11,983 nucleotides of DNA from Accumulibacter sp. (lineage in GTDB: Bacteria; Pseudomonadota; Gammaproteobacteria; Burkholderiales; Rhodocyclaceae): assembly GCA_031276375.1 (NCBI GenBank), contig JAISNE010000010.1, forward strand, positions 1 through 11,983, read 5' to 3'. Positions 1-5,584 of this stretch are shown one piece after another. Both the position numbers and the translations under genes were made by a program. The notes under the pieces were generated by a model, which did no database searches, had not been told where the DNA came from, and saw only the letters and a list, made by a program, of their open reading frames with translations. Numbering within the stretch: position 1 is the stretch's first letter; every line of letters begins with the position of its first letter.

Positions 1-2
1 AA

Positions 3-266
3 TGGTTTAGAACATCGTTCATCAAATCCGTTCCGAAGGGCATCACGGCAATCATGAATAATGCCTCTTTTCATCCTAAAAAGAAGTTGCGTAATTTAGC
101 TCGCCGCCATGGAATAAAACTCTTGTTTTTACCTCCATACTCACCAGACTTCAATCCTATCGAAAAAACTTGGACAAATATGAAACGCGGATTAATAAAC
201 ATAATCCCCCACAGCAACGATTTGCCTTCCGCTATATATCAATATTTTCATGCTGGTACTGGTTGA
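3..266 (+). pseudogene. IS630-family transposase, C-terminal fragment (runs off the window start)
   Basis: The frame is open from the window edge to TGA at 264-266, so the start lies outside; the internal ATG at 54 is not a real start. The fragment is the end of a DDE-type (DDE_3) IS630 transposase: an NASFH strand followed by LPPYSPDFNPIEKTW, where the Glu of NPIEKTW is the third catalytic acid. The residue before NASFH is normally Asp (DNASFH, second catalytic acid) but here reads Asn (MNNASFH, codon AAT at 54-61), so the enzyme is probably inactive even if the upstream half exists. The AT-rich codon use differs from the GC-rich genes further on. It abuts an IS1-type relic near 275-285. A related N-terminal IS630 half lies at 5585-5979 on the other strand. 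The family is certain; activity and full length cannot be judged from this window. Confidence 0.85.
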
Positions 267-280
267 GTTGAATTACTATA

Positions 281-575
281 AAACGTGCCGTTTTCAAGTG
301 TTTCACTTTGTCGTACAATCTTCGGAAAGTTGCGCTATCACGACAGCTGAGAACCTGTGATCGGCCTCAGGCGGTCGCGATCAACGGCTTTGAAGAGCCA
401 AAGTTTTCTTTTTTGACTCAATGAAACGCCACATTTCGTCGAATTCGATTTGCCTGATTTCGCCCTGGATCGCCGGTTTCGCGGTACGCAATCCCGCTTC
501 GCGAGTTCATCGGTGAATCAGTGATCGGTTACGTCCAGAAATCTTCCCGAGGATGTTGCAAGACCCCTTGCCCGG
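281..575 (-). pseudogene. IS1-type transposase relic (InsB-like, frameshifted)
   Basis: No single long frame exists, but three minus-strand frames read in order give an IS1-like transposase. Around 554-510 there is a helix-turn-helix-like stretch, ILGKISGRNRSLIHR, ending in TGA. Next comes EIRQIEFDEMWRFIESKKKTL (about 475-415), matching the first catalytic strand (E-x-DE-x-W-x-F). After one frame change it reads WLFKAVDRDRLRPITG (about 415-365), and after another RDSATFRRLYDKVKHLKTA (about 345-285), the usual R-D-A-A-T-F-R-R-L-Y-D-K-V segment. Frameshifts and stops make it dead. Its reading stops near 281, where sequence belonging to the IS630 fragment begins, which suggests the IS630 element inserted into it. 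I recognise the family from these motifs, not from a search. Boundaries are approximate to about 15 bases. Confidence 0.7.
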
Positions 576-614
576 CCTTCGCTTCCCCCGGATCGTGCCG
601 TTTGATAGGTGGAA

Positions 615-666
615 ACAAATTTTTACAAATTTTTGTTAAAAACGATAATAGTTCTATTTACTATTA
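615..666. repeat. AT-rich segment with a tandem 10-mer and a 7-bp dyad (possible old operator)
   Basis: The 10-mer ACAAATTTTT occurs twice in tandem at 615-624 and 625-634. A dyad follows: TAATAGT (646-652), 7-bp spacer, ACTATTA (660-666). The AT-rich dyad upstream of a TonB-receptor relic recalls Fur-type iron operators (GATAAT-like half-sites), and GATAATAG is present at 644-651, but the 9-1-9 Fur geometry is not met. It may equally be the edge of an unidentified insertion. The rest of 576-720 holds no ORF I can support. Confidence 0.3.
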
Positions 667-720
667 CTTTTATCTTTTGTAAGATATCTCTCGAAATTTG
701 ACTTATAAGAGAGAAGACCA

Positions 721-984
721 TGGATGAAAACTTGGTGGATCGACGCCGGGCTGAAAGGCTAAAGCGCGCCTTACGTTCCCGGCGCGTTCAGCGACAAATA
801 CTGGCTTGGAAACCTACGCGTCAGCTACCAGCTTGGTAAGAATTCCCAAGCGTCGTTCGTCATCAACAACCTATTCGACAAGGAGTTAGTTTTGCGCATC
901 CATGGAAATAGTGCCTGGACGCAACGCGGCGACCGAACTCCAGGTATCTCCGTGGCGGGTAAATCCATTCTCCGGCGAGGCTGA
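721..984 (+). pseudogene. TonB-dependent outer-membrane receptor, C-terminal relic
   Basis: The frame starting at 721 reads WMKTWWIDAGLKG, hits TAA at 760-762, then continues as SAPYVPGAFSDKYWLGNLRV, SYQLGKNSQASFVI and NNLFDKEL, ending in RTPGISVAGKSILRRG and TGA at 982-984. The YWLGNLRVSYQL strand followed by NNLFDK is the typical penultimate-strand pattern of TonB-dependent siderophore or heme receptors. Such proteins normally end in a strand with a terminal Phe; here the last residues look altered, perhaps by a frameshift. The plug domain and most of the barrel are absent, and nothing upstream encodes them. An intrinsic terminator follows at 1046-1073, as expected at the end of such a gene. 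The internal stop and missing bulk make it a pseudogene. The receptor family is likely; the substrate cannot be told. Confidence 0.6.
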
Positions 985-1045
985 ACTTAAGACACCTGCT
1001 TGACGGCCACGCCGGGTAGCGAAGTTTCTCCCAGCCCGTCCATTT

Positions 1046-1073
1046 CCCCTGGCCAGTCCAGGGGTTTTCTTTT
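1046..1073 (+). terminator. Rho-independent terminator
   Basis: A perfect 7-bp stem, CCCCTGG (1046-1052) and CCAGGGG (1058-1064), encloses the 5-nt loop CCAGT and is followed directly by TTTTCTTTT. It lies 61 bases after the stop of the TonB-receptor relic and probably served that gene. Confidence 0.75.
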
Positions 1074-1100
1074 GCGGGCCGGCAAAACACGGGCCGCAAG

Positions 1101-1235
1101 CAAAGGGACTTCACTTCCAAACGAGTTTTGCGGAAGCTCAAACGTAAAGCACGAAGAAATTTTGGACGTGGAAACGTCGTGGAACCTATCATCGGACATC
1201 TGAAAGCGGATTTCAGGCTAGATAGTGTCGTCAAG
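1101..1235 (+). pseudogene. IS5-type (DDE_Tnp_1-like) transposase C-terminal relic
   Basis: In the frame through 1128 the translation reads RKLKRKARRNFGRGNVVEP then IIGHLKADFRLD. This resembles the conserved segment R-R-x-x-I-E-P-x-I-G-H-L-K-x-D-x-R-(L/M) near the C-terminus of IS5-group transposases, where the Glu of IEP (here VEP) is the catalytic Glu. Downstream of FRLD the expected Y-L-K-G segment is not seen and the frame runs into the IS481 relic on the opposite strand, so only about 40 residues remain. No start codon or upstream catalytic Asp is present. I am fairly sure this is a transposase tail, less sure of the exact IS group. Confidence 0.5.
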
Positions 1236-1238
1236 AAA

Positions 1239-1879
1239 TTATGCCATTCTATTTGTCGCATCCCGGATGATTCGATCCCGCGGATAGAGGAATATCTGAG
1301 GATGAGAAGCGTACCACATGTTCATGGCGTCCAGAGGGGTTTTGCTGTGGAGGGCGGCCTGAGGCAGGTGTTCGTTGTAGAGCAGGCAATAGCGGCGCAG
1401 GGTTTGTTCAAGGTCTTCGCCGTTCATGAAATGATGGGTCTTCAGGATGTTCGCGATGCGACCATTGAAGCATTCGACCCTCCCGTTGGTCTGCGGCGTC
1501 CGGGGACGGGTCATACCAAGTTGCAGTCAAACCATCGTGAAACGCCAAAAATGACCGAAATCTTGACACCTCAGACTTGAGTATTGACTGCCTATTGAGC
1601 GCAACTTGGTATCAGGCGATGCTCGATCTCCAGCGCGGCACACAGTTGATCGAACTCATGCCGACCGCTGGCTTCCTTGTTACGGCAAAACAAGCGGTCG
1701 GTGAATTCCTTGCCGTTGTCCGTCAGGATCTTCTGGAGGCGAACCGGGCAGGCCCGGGAGAGGTTTTTCAGGAAGGCCCTGGCGCTCCGGGCGGTCTTGT
1801 CTTCCCGCACTTCCAGGAATACCCAGCGGGTCGCCCGGTCGATGGCGACAAACAGATAACGCCGTCTCGTCTCGTCCGG
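1239..1879 (-). pseudogene. IS481-family transposase, N-terminally truncated and split by a 100-bp insertion
   Basis: Read on minus. The segment 1879-1613 gives [20 protein letters not shown] and later [30 protein letters not shown], the rve-type integrase core with the second catalytic Asp (TDNG). The segment from 1511 down to a stop at 1239-1241 gives TRPRTPQTNGRVECFNGRI and LKTHHFMNGEDLEQTLRRY, with the catalytic Glu in VECFNGR (usually VERFNGR). The two halves are separated by the element at 1513-1612; removing 101 bases rejoins them as EHRL-TRPRTPQTNG, the normal family sequence. The helix-turn-helix half and the first catalytic Asp, expected upstream of 1879, are absent. Homology fades past about 1290, so the last 17 codons may be altered. 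Family assignment is very secure; the gene is dead. Confidence 0.9.
1513..1612. mobile_element. 100-bp MITE-like element, copy 1 (inserted in the IS481 transposase)
   Basis: The ends ATACCAAGTTGC (1513-1524) and GCAACTTGGTAT (1601-1612) are perfect 12-bp inverted repeats. The element carries no ORF of its own. A copy of exactly the same length lies at 11092-11191, differing at about 15 of 100 positions by hand alignment. It interrupts the IS481 transposase relic, and deletion of the element plus one flanking C (or 99 bp plus a CA duplication) restores that reading frame. The flanks read gggtC before and CAggcg after, so a target duplication of C or CA is possible but too short to prove. Length, terminal repeats, lack of coding capacity and two diverged copies fit a non-autonomous miniature transposable element. 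I do not recognise the parent transposon. Confidence 0.75.
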
Positions 1880-1965
1880 GATGCGACACCTGCTCGGGCT
1901 CGTCAAAAAAGCCAAATGCGATTGCCCTGTGTCGCCCAAGACGACGGGAAGCCGCGGCGGTCGGG

Positions 1966-1971
1966 TAGAAT
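1966..1971 (+). promoter_or_regulatory. Possible -10 element of tsaD (leaderless arrangement)
   Basis: TAGAAT lies 7 bases before the tsaD ATG at 1979, so initiation at the usual distance would fall at or next to the start codon and give a leaderless mRNA. No clear Shine-Dalgarno sequence precedes either ATG (1970 or 1979). No good -35 hexamer is visible 16-18 bases upstream, so this is weak evidence. Confidence 0.35.
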
Positions 1972-1978
1972 GCCGGCC

Positions 1979-3004
1979 ATGCTTATCCTCGGCATCGAAT
2001 CCTCCTGTGACGAAACCGGCGTCGCGCTTTACGACGCGGCAGGCGAGGGGCGCCTCCTGGCGCACGCCCTGCATTCCCAGATCGTCATGCACCGGGACTA
2101 TGGCGGCGTCGTTCCGGAGCTTGCTTCGCGCGATCACATCCGGCGCACGGTGCCGTTGCTGCGCAAGGTGATGAGCGACAGCGGCCGCGCGCTCGGCGAA
2201 ATCGACGCGGTGGCCTACACGCAAGGTCCCGGGCTGGCCGGCGCGCTGCTGGTCGGGGCGGCGTTCGCCGAGGGGCTGGCCGCGGCGCTGGGCCGGCCGG
2301 CGATCCCGGTGCATCATCTGGAAGGACACCTGCTGTCCCCGCTCCTCTCCCGCCGGGCGCCGGCGTTTCCGTTCGTCGCCCTGCTCGTTTCCGGCGGCCA
2401 CAGCCAGTTGATGCGCGTCGATGGCGTCGGCCGCTACCGGCGGCTCGGGGAAACCCTCGACGACGCGGCGGGCGAGGCTTTCGACAAGACCGCCAAGCTG
2501 CTCGGCCTGCCGTACCCCGGCGGGCCGGCGCTTTCCGCGCTGGCGGAACGCGGCCGGCCGGGCGTTTGCCGATTCCCGCGCCCGATGCTCGATTCGGGCG
2601 ACTTCGACTTCAGTTTCAGCGGATTGAAAACGGCGGTGCTGACCCGCGTGCGCGAAATCGGCCAGCCGGACGAGCGGCAATGCGCGGATATCGCGCGCGG
2701 CTTCCAGGACGCCATCGTCGACGTGCTGGTCAAGAAATCCCTGGGCGCGCTGCGGCGCTGCGGCCTTGGGCAACTCGTCGTGGCCGGCGGCGTCGGCGCC
2801 AACCGGGAACTGCGGCGGCGCCTGGACGCGCAAGCCGGCAAGGCGGACATCACGGTTTTCTACCCGGAGTTCGAATTCTGCACCGACAATGGCGCGATGA
2901 TCGCCCTGGCCGGCGCGCTGCGTTTCAAGGCGGGTATCGCGCAAAAAACGGCGGGCGCGTTCGTGGTGCGGCCGCGCTGGCCGCTGGGCGAACTGATGGG
3001 CTGA
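1979..3004 (+). CDS. tsaD: tRNA N6-adenosine threonylcarbamoyltransferase TsaD
   Basis: This cytoplasmic enzyme transfers the threonylcarbamoyl group from threonylcarbamoyl-AMP to A37 of ANN-decoding tRNAs (t6A), working with TsaB and TsaE. The 341-residue product has the family's usual length (about 337 in E. coli). Visible motifs: N-terminal [12 protein letters not shown] (3-14), metal-binding His pair HHLEGH (112-117, His113 and His117), LVSGGHSQL (136-144), [19 protein letters not shown] (158-176), [11 protein letters not shown] (209-219), [16 protein letters not shown] (267-282), and the metal-ligand Asp in CTDNGA (Asp303). The frame is open far upstream because of the overlapping IS481 relic, but family proteins start as M-x-(I/V)-L-G-I-E, so ATG 1979 is chosen; ATG 1970 would add only three residues. 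Upstream lies transposon debris rather than a usual neighbour. All key residues are present, so it is probably functional. Confidence 0.97.
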   Translation: MLILGIESSCDETGVALYDAAGEGRLLAHALHSQIVMHRDYGGVVPELASRDHIRRTVPLLRKVMSDSGRALGEIDAVAYTQGPGLAGALLVGAAFAEGLAAALGRPAIPVHHLEGHLLSPLLSRRAPAFPFVALLVSGGHSQLMRVDGVGRYRRLGETLDDAAGEAFDKTAKLLGLPYPGGPALSALAERGRPGVCRFPRPMLDSGDFDFSFSGLKTAVLTRVREIGQPDERQCADIARGFQDAIVDVLVKKSLGALRRCGLGQLVVAGGVGANRELRRRLDAQAGKADITVFYPEFEFCTDNGAMIALAGALRFKAGIAQKTAGAFVVRPRWPLGELMG

Positions 3005-3024
3005 GCGGGCTTTTCTGGCCCGCT
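3004..3024. terminator. Possible bidirectional terminator hairpin between tsaD and the convergent hydrolase gene
   Basis: AGCGGGC (3004-3010) and GCCCGCT (3018-3024) form a perfect 7-bp stem with a 7-nt loop, starting on the last base of the tsaD stop codon. It lies between two convergent genes. No T-run follows on either strand, so intrinsic termination is uncertain. Confidence 0.35.
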
Positions 3025-3045
3025 TCCCGCCAGCGGGTCCCGCCG

Positions 3046-3708
3046 CTACGCCCGGCGCGTCGTGAGTGGGCACTCCCATGCGCGCAGCACGATGTCGCGG
3101 ATGATGTGCTGCCGCCGGTGAAAGAAATGATCCGCGCCGGGAATGACGATGACCGGCAATTCGAGCGCTTCGGCCCAGGCGAGGACATTGGTCAGCGGCA
3201 CGGTCGTATCCGCCGAACCGTGAATGAGCAGCGTGTCGCCGCCGACCGGGCGCGCGGCGTATGGCCGGGATATCCCCTCGACATGACCGGTGGCGGCGGC
3301 AACCAGCACCAGCCGCCGCGCCGGCTGGCCGGACCCGGCCAGAGCCTCGGCAACGCGCGTCTGCACGTAAGCGCCAAACGAATATCCGGCCAGTATCACC
3401 GGCAATTCCCCGAAGATGCGCCTGGCCTCGTCGAGAACGATCAGCATGTCTTCGGTTTCACCGCGCCCGTGGTCATGCTCGCCGCCGCTGGCGCCGACGC
3501 CCCTGAAATTCGGCCGCAAAACGGCATGGTTCAACCTGACGAAAGTACTGGCCAGCGTCCGCGCCACCTTGTTCTCGCGGCTGCCCCCAAACAAGGGGTG
3601 GGGATGACAGACGAGCGCCAGACCGCACGGCTCGGCGGGCGATTCGACCCTGGTCTCGATGGCTCCCGCCGGACCGTCGATCAGCAAAAGCTGTTCCGTC
3701 GGGCGCAT
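3046..3708 (-). CDS. Alpha/beta hydrolase (COG2945-like)
   Basis: The 220-residue product is a compact, single-domain serine hydrolase of the alpha/beta fold, without signal peptide or membrane segments, so cytoplasmic. It shows the CHPHPLFGGS loop (34-43) typical of the COG2945 group, the PNFRGVGASGG segment (66-76), the nucleophile elbow GYSFG (108-112, Ser110), the acid in HGSADTTVP (Asp167) and the catalytic His in GADHFFH (His194). Substrates for this group are largely unknown; an esterase or thioesterase role is a family-level guess. The ATG at 3708 follows GAGGAT at 8-9 bases spacing, and the gene starts 3 bases after the ferredoxin stop, so the two are almost certainly co-transcribed. 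It converges with tsaD. The triad is complete. Confidence 0.92.
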   Translation of the reverse strand: MRPTEQLLLIDGPAGAIETRVESPAEPCGLALVCHPHPLFGGSRENKVARTLASTFVRLNHAVLRPNFRGVGASGGEHDHGRGETEDMLIVLDEARRIFGELPVILAGYSFGAYVQTRVAEALAGSGQPARRLVLVAAATGHVEGISRPYAARPVGGDTLLIHGSADTTVPLTNVLAWAEALELPVIVIPGADHFFHRRQHIIRDIVLRAWECPLTTRRA

Positions 3709-3711
3709 GGG

Positions 3712-4017
3712 CTATATCCTCAAACGCTCGACGACGCGGCCGTGGCCGAGATGTTCCCGGATGATTTCATCAACGTCATTGGTGTCGGCGTACCTGTACC
3801 AGACGGCCTCCGGATAGATCACGAGGAGCGGTCCCTCGTCGCAACGGCCCAGGCACCCCGCCTTGTTGACGCGGACCTGGCGCTCCTTCAATGGCAGCCC
3901 GGCGACCCGTTCCTTGGCATAAGCTTGCGCGCCGGACGCGCCGTGCTTGTTGCAACAGTTTCTCCCGTCGGCTTTCTGGTGGCAGCAGAAAAACACATGG
4001 TGCTCGTAATGACTCAT
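3712..4017 (-). CDS. Thioredoxin-like [2Fe-2S] ferredoxin
   Basis: This is a 101-residue small electron carrier of the thioredoxin-fold [2Fe-2S] family (Aquifex-type Fd, related to the NuoE C-terminal domain). It begins MSHYEHHVFFCCHQ. Four Cys are expected as cluster ligands: Cys11 or 12 and Cys21 or 22 in CCHQKADGRNCC, then Cys55 and Cys59 in GCLGRC, followed by the family motif GPLLVIYPEAVWY (62-74), a DVDEI helix and a C-terminal VERL. An ATG at 4023 would add two residues. I prefer 4017 because GGAG then sits 9 bases upstream rather than 3, and because this ATG overlaps a TGA ending an upstream minus-strand frame (ATGA at 4017-4014), a common coupling arrangement. The alpha/beta hydrolase follows after 3 bases. 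The electron partner is unknown. Confidence 0.93.
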   Translation of the reverse strand: MSHYEHHVFFCCHQKADGRNCCNKHGASGAQAYAKERVAGLPLKERQVRVNKAGCLGRCDEGPLLVIYPEAVWYRYADTNDVDEIIREHLGHGRVVERLRI

Positions 4018-4106
4018 ATCCATTCACTCCAGGTTGTCGGATTGTCGAAAATTTTCCAGCGCGCCACGTCCGCTGGATCGTTCTTGAATTCGTCATCGCG
4101 AAGCGC
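4014..4106 (-). pseudogene. Possible C-terminal remnant of an unidentified gene upstream of the ferredoxin
   Basis: On minus, the frame ending in TGA at 4016-4014 reads ALRDDEFKNDPADVARWKIF then DNPTTWSEWI. It looks protein-like (acidic and aromatic, no low complexity) and its stop overlaps the ferredoxin ATG as ATGA, as in coupled operons. No start codon with a plausible ribosome site is found upstream: the frame runs back into an imperfect inverted repeat (4091-4160) and meets a TGA near 4160. The most economical reading is the tail of a former operon member whose front was lost when repeat sequence moved in. I do not recognise the family. A chance open frame of about 45 codons is possible. 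Confidence 0.3.
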
Positions 4107-4160
4107 CGTGGCGATCCGGTTCGTTCTTTCCGGATGGCTTCGCTTGTCGCGAGCAATGAT
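4091..4160. repeat. Imperfect inverted dispersed repeat (CGTCATNGCGA type, degraded)
   Basis: The arms 4091-4119 (starting CGTCATCGCGAAGCG) and 4130-4160 (ending GTCGCGAGCAATGAT) are imperfectly complementary around the core ATCCGG/CCGGAT. The outer sequence resembles the better preserved palindrome at 11632-11711 (GAGCAATGACGG outer end, GGATTGCTTCG inner arm). It occupies most of the gap between the ferredoxin and vanZ. Confidence 0.45.
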
Positions 4161-4199
4161 TTCACGCACGTTGAATTCACCATTTAAACAGAAAATGCG

Positions 4200-5288
4200 C
4201 TAAAGACGCCGGCCAAGCAGGATCAGGTACGGGAGCGCCAGGAAGGGCCAGAAGCTCGCGGCCAGGCGGGTAAGACCGTTGAAGTTCAGGAAATGCCCTT
4301 GCCGCCAGACGGCCAGCGCCGCCACGGAGTAAGGATTGAACGGCGCGAGGTTGACCAGGACGGTGCCGGCCATCAAGGCCATTCCCGCGATGGCGATGCG
4401 TATCGGCGCCGGCAGCAGCCGCGCCAGGATCAGCGCCGCGCCGCCCACCAGGATTCCCACGCCGGCGCCCGGCGTCAGCCAGGCCAGGGCGCTTGGCGTT
4501 CCGACCAGCACCGCCGCGGCCAGTGTCCGGATCAGCAGGGCGGCGGCGAAAAACCGGGCCAGCGCGCGGGGCGAGGCGCTGCCGGCAAGGAACACGCTCA
4601 CGATCAGACCGATGGCGAGGGTATTGCAGACGATGATGCCGGTTTCCAGGGCGAAAAACGAAGGCGCGTCGTAACGGAGCGCCGGAGAAATATCGAGGAT
4701 ATGACGCAGATCGCCGGCGCCGAACAGCAGCGTTTCCGGAGAAAGCTGGGTCAGCAGCCACAGGCCGATCAGCACCAGCCCGTATTCGGCCCGCGGAATG
4801 GAAATCAGGAAACGTTGTTGCGCGCGCAAGACACGGGCGAAGAAATATTTCCCGCACCAGCACGACAGCATCGCGCCCAGGCACGCGCCCAGACTGTTGC
4901 AAAGCAGGTCGACGCTGGACGGTACCCTGGAAGGAAGATAGGACTGGATGCTTTCCATCGCGAAACTCAACAACGCGCCGCACGCGCAAGCGATCAACGA
5001 GGCGCGCCGCCGGCTCGCGCGTTCCTCGATGCCTTGCGCCAGAAAAAAACCGAAAGGGACATACGCCGCGACGTTGATGGACAGGTCGAACAACGTCCAG
5101 TAACGGGGCCAGCCGGCTTCGAGAAAAACAAACGGCGAAATACCGGAAGCGCGCCATCCGGAAAACGGATGCAGGCTGGCATAGACGATCAGCGCAAGAT
5201 ACGCGACCGCCAGATAACGCGGCAACAGCGGGAGGGATTGGAAATCGCCGCCGGATGACGCCGCCGCTTGTGAAGTACCGGTATGCAT
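4200..5288 (-). CDS. VanZ-family multipass membrane protein
   Basis: A 362-residue inner-membrane protein with a VanZ-like N-terminal domain. The first membrane segment is near residues 21-40 (LLPRYLAVAYLALIVYASLH), then HPFSGWR, INVAAYVPFGFFLAQ, CACGALLSFAMESIQSYLP and the signature RVPSSVDLLCNSLGACLGA. The C-terminal half has several further hydrophobic segments (LVLIGLWLLTQL, GIIVCNTLAIGLIVSVFLAG, ILVGGAALILARLLP, GMALMAGTVLVNLAPFNPYS). VanZ proteins are linked to teicoplanin resistance in enterococci, but proteobacterial members with this extension have no established role. The frame stays open to ATGs at 5354 and 5372; I chose 5288 because the first membrane segment then begins about 20 residues in and a TAGAAT -10 candidate at 5315-5320 lies just upstream. 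The Shine-Dalgarno sequence is weak for all starts. The ferredoxin and hydrolase lie downstream on the same strand. Confidence 0.85.
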   Translation of the reverse strand: MHTGTSQAAASSGGDFQSLPLLPRYLAVAYLALIVYASLHPFSGWRASGISPFVFLEAGWPRYWTLFDLSINVAAYVPFGFFLAQGIEERASRRRASLIACACGALLSFAMESIQSYLPSRVPSSVDLLCNSLGACLGAMLSCWCGKYFFARVLRAQQRFLISIPRAEYGLVLIGLWLLTQLSPETLLFGAGDLRHILDISPALRYDAPSFFALETGIIVCNTLAIGLIVSVFLAGSASPRALARFFAAALLIRTLAAAVLVGTPSALAWLTPGAGVGILVGGAALILARLLPAPIRIAIAGMALMAGTVLVNLAPFNPYSVAALAVWRQGHFLNFNGLTRLAASFWPFLALPYLILLGRRL

Positions 5289-5314
5289 GGCCTGGAAGAG
5301 GTTCCGAAGATGGG

Positions 5315-5320
5315 ATTCTA
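5315..5320 (-). promoter_or_regulatory. Possible -10 element upstream of vanZ
   Basis: On minus, TAGAAT (5320-5315) lies 26 bases before the ATG at 5288, implying a short leader of about 20 bases. The same hexamer preceded by GG is placed before tsaD. The -35 region is not recognisable. Confidence 0.3.
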
Positions 5321-5427
5321 CCTTCCCGCGCGGGCGATGGCGGGGTCGGTTCATGGGACGGCAACTGTGCATTCAAAAACAAAAATGACTCTGCCCTTTG
5401 GATTCCTTGCCCGGCGGCTTGGGCGTT

Positions 5428-5559
5428 TTACCAACGCCAGTGGTATCCACGCTTGTTTGCACGATGCCGGGAAATGTCCTTTCGCCACCAAGCATCATAG
5501 TAGACGCCCGACACCTTGCCAAAAATGGCTACCCAAACAGACAGCAAAAACCGGGTCAT
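5428..5559 (-). CDS. Possible 43-residue small protein
   Basis: A complete minus-strand ORF, ATG at 5559 to TAA at 5430-5428. The N-terminus MTRFLLSVWVAIFGKVSG is hydrophobic, like a membrane anchor or signal segment, and the C-terminus is basic and aromatic (YYDAWWRKDIS then RHRANKRGYHWRW). AAGGGA lies about 8 bases before the ATG, a reasonable ribosome site. It sits between the IS630 relic and vanZ on the same strand. I do not recognise it. With this length and the proximity of transposon debris it may be a chance ORF or the tail of a disrupted gene. Confidence 0.3.
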   Translation of the reverse strand: MTRFLLSVWVAIFGKVSGVYYDAWWRKDISRHRANKRGYHWRW

Positions 5560-5584
5560 TGAGCGTTCCCTTGAATGTCATTGG

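Noticed and set aside
1563..1568. TTGACA inside the first 100-bp element as an outward promoter
   Set aside because: No -10 hexamer stands at 16-18 bases, and the sequence is not conserved in the second copy.
1592..3079. Long minus-strand open frame of 495 codons across tsaD
   Set aside because: Only its last about 90 codons (IS481) are real. The rest is the antisense of tsaD, rich in Arg/Ala/Gln as expected from a GC-rich shadow frame.
2566..4203. 545-codon plus-strand open frame across tsaD's end, the hydrolase and the ferredoxin
   Set aside because: It is a shadow of three well-supported genes in other frames; the composition is low-complexity and shows no family motif.
4293..5258. Plus-strand open frame of 321 codons opposite vanZ
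   Set aside because: Gln/Arg-rich antisense of a membrane protein; no motif and no ribosome site.
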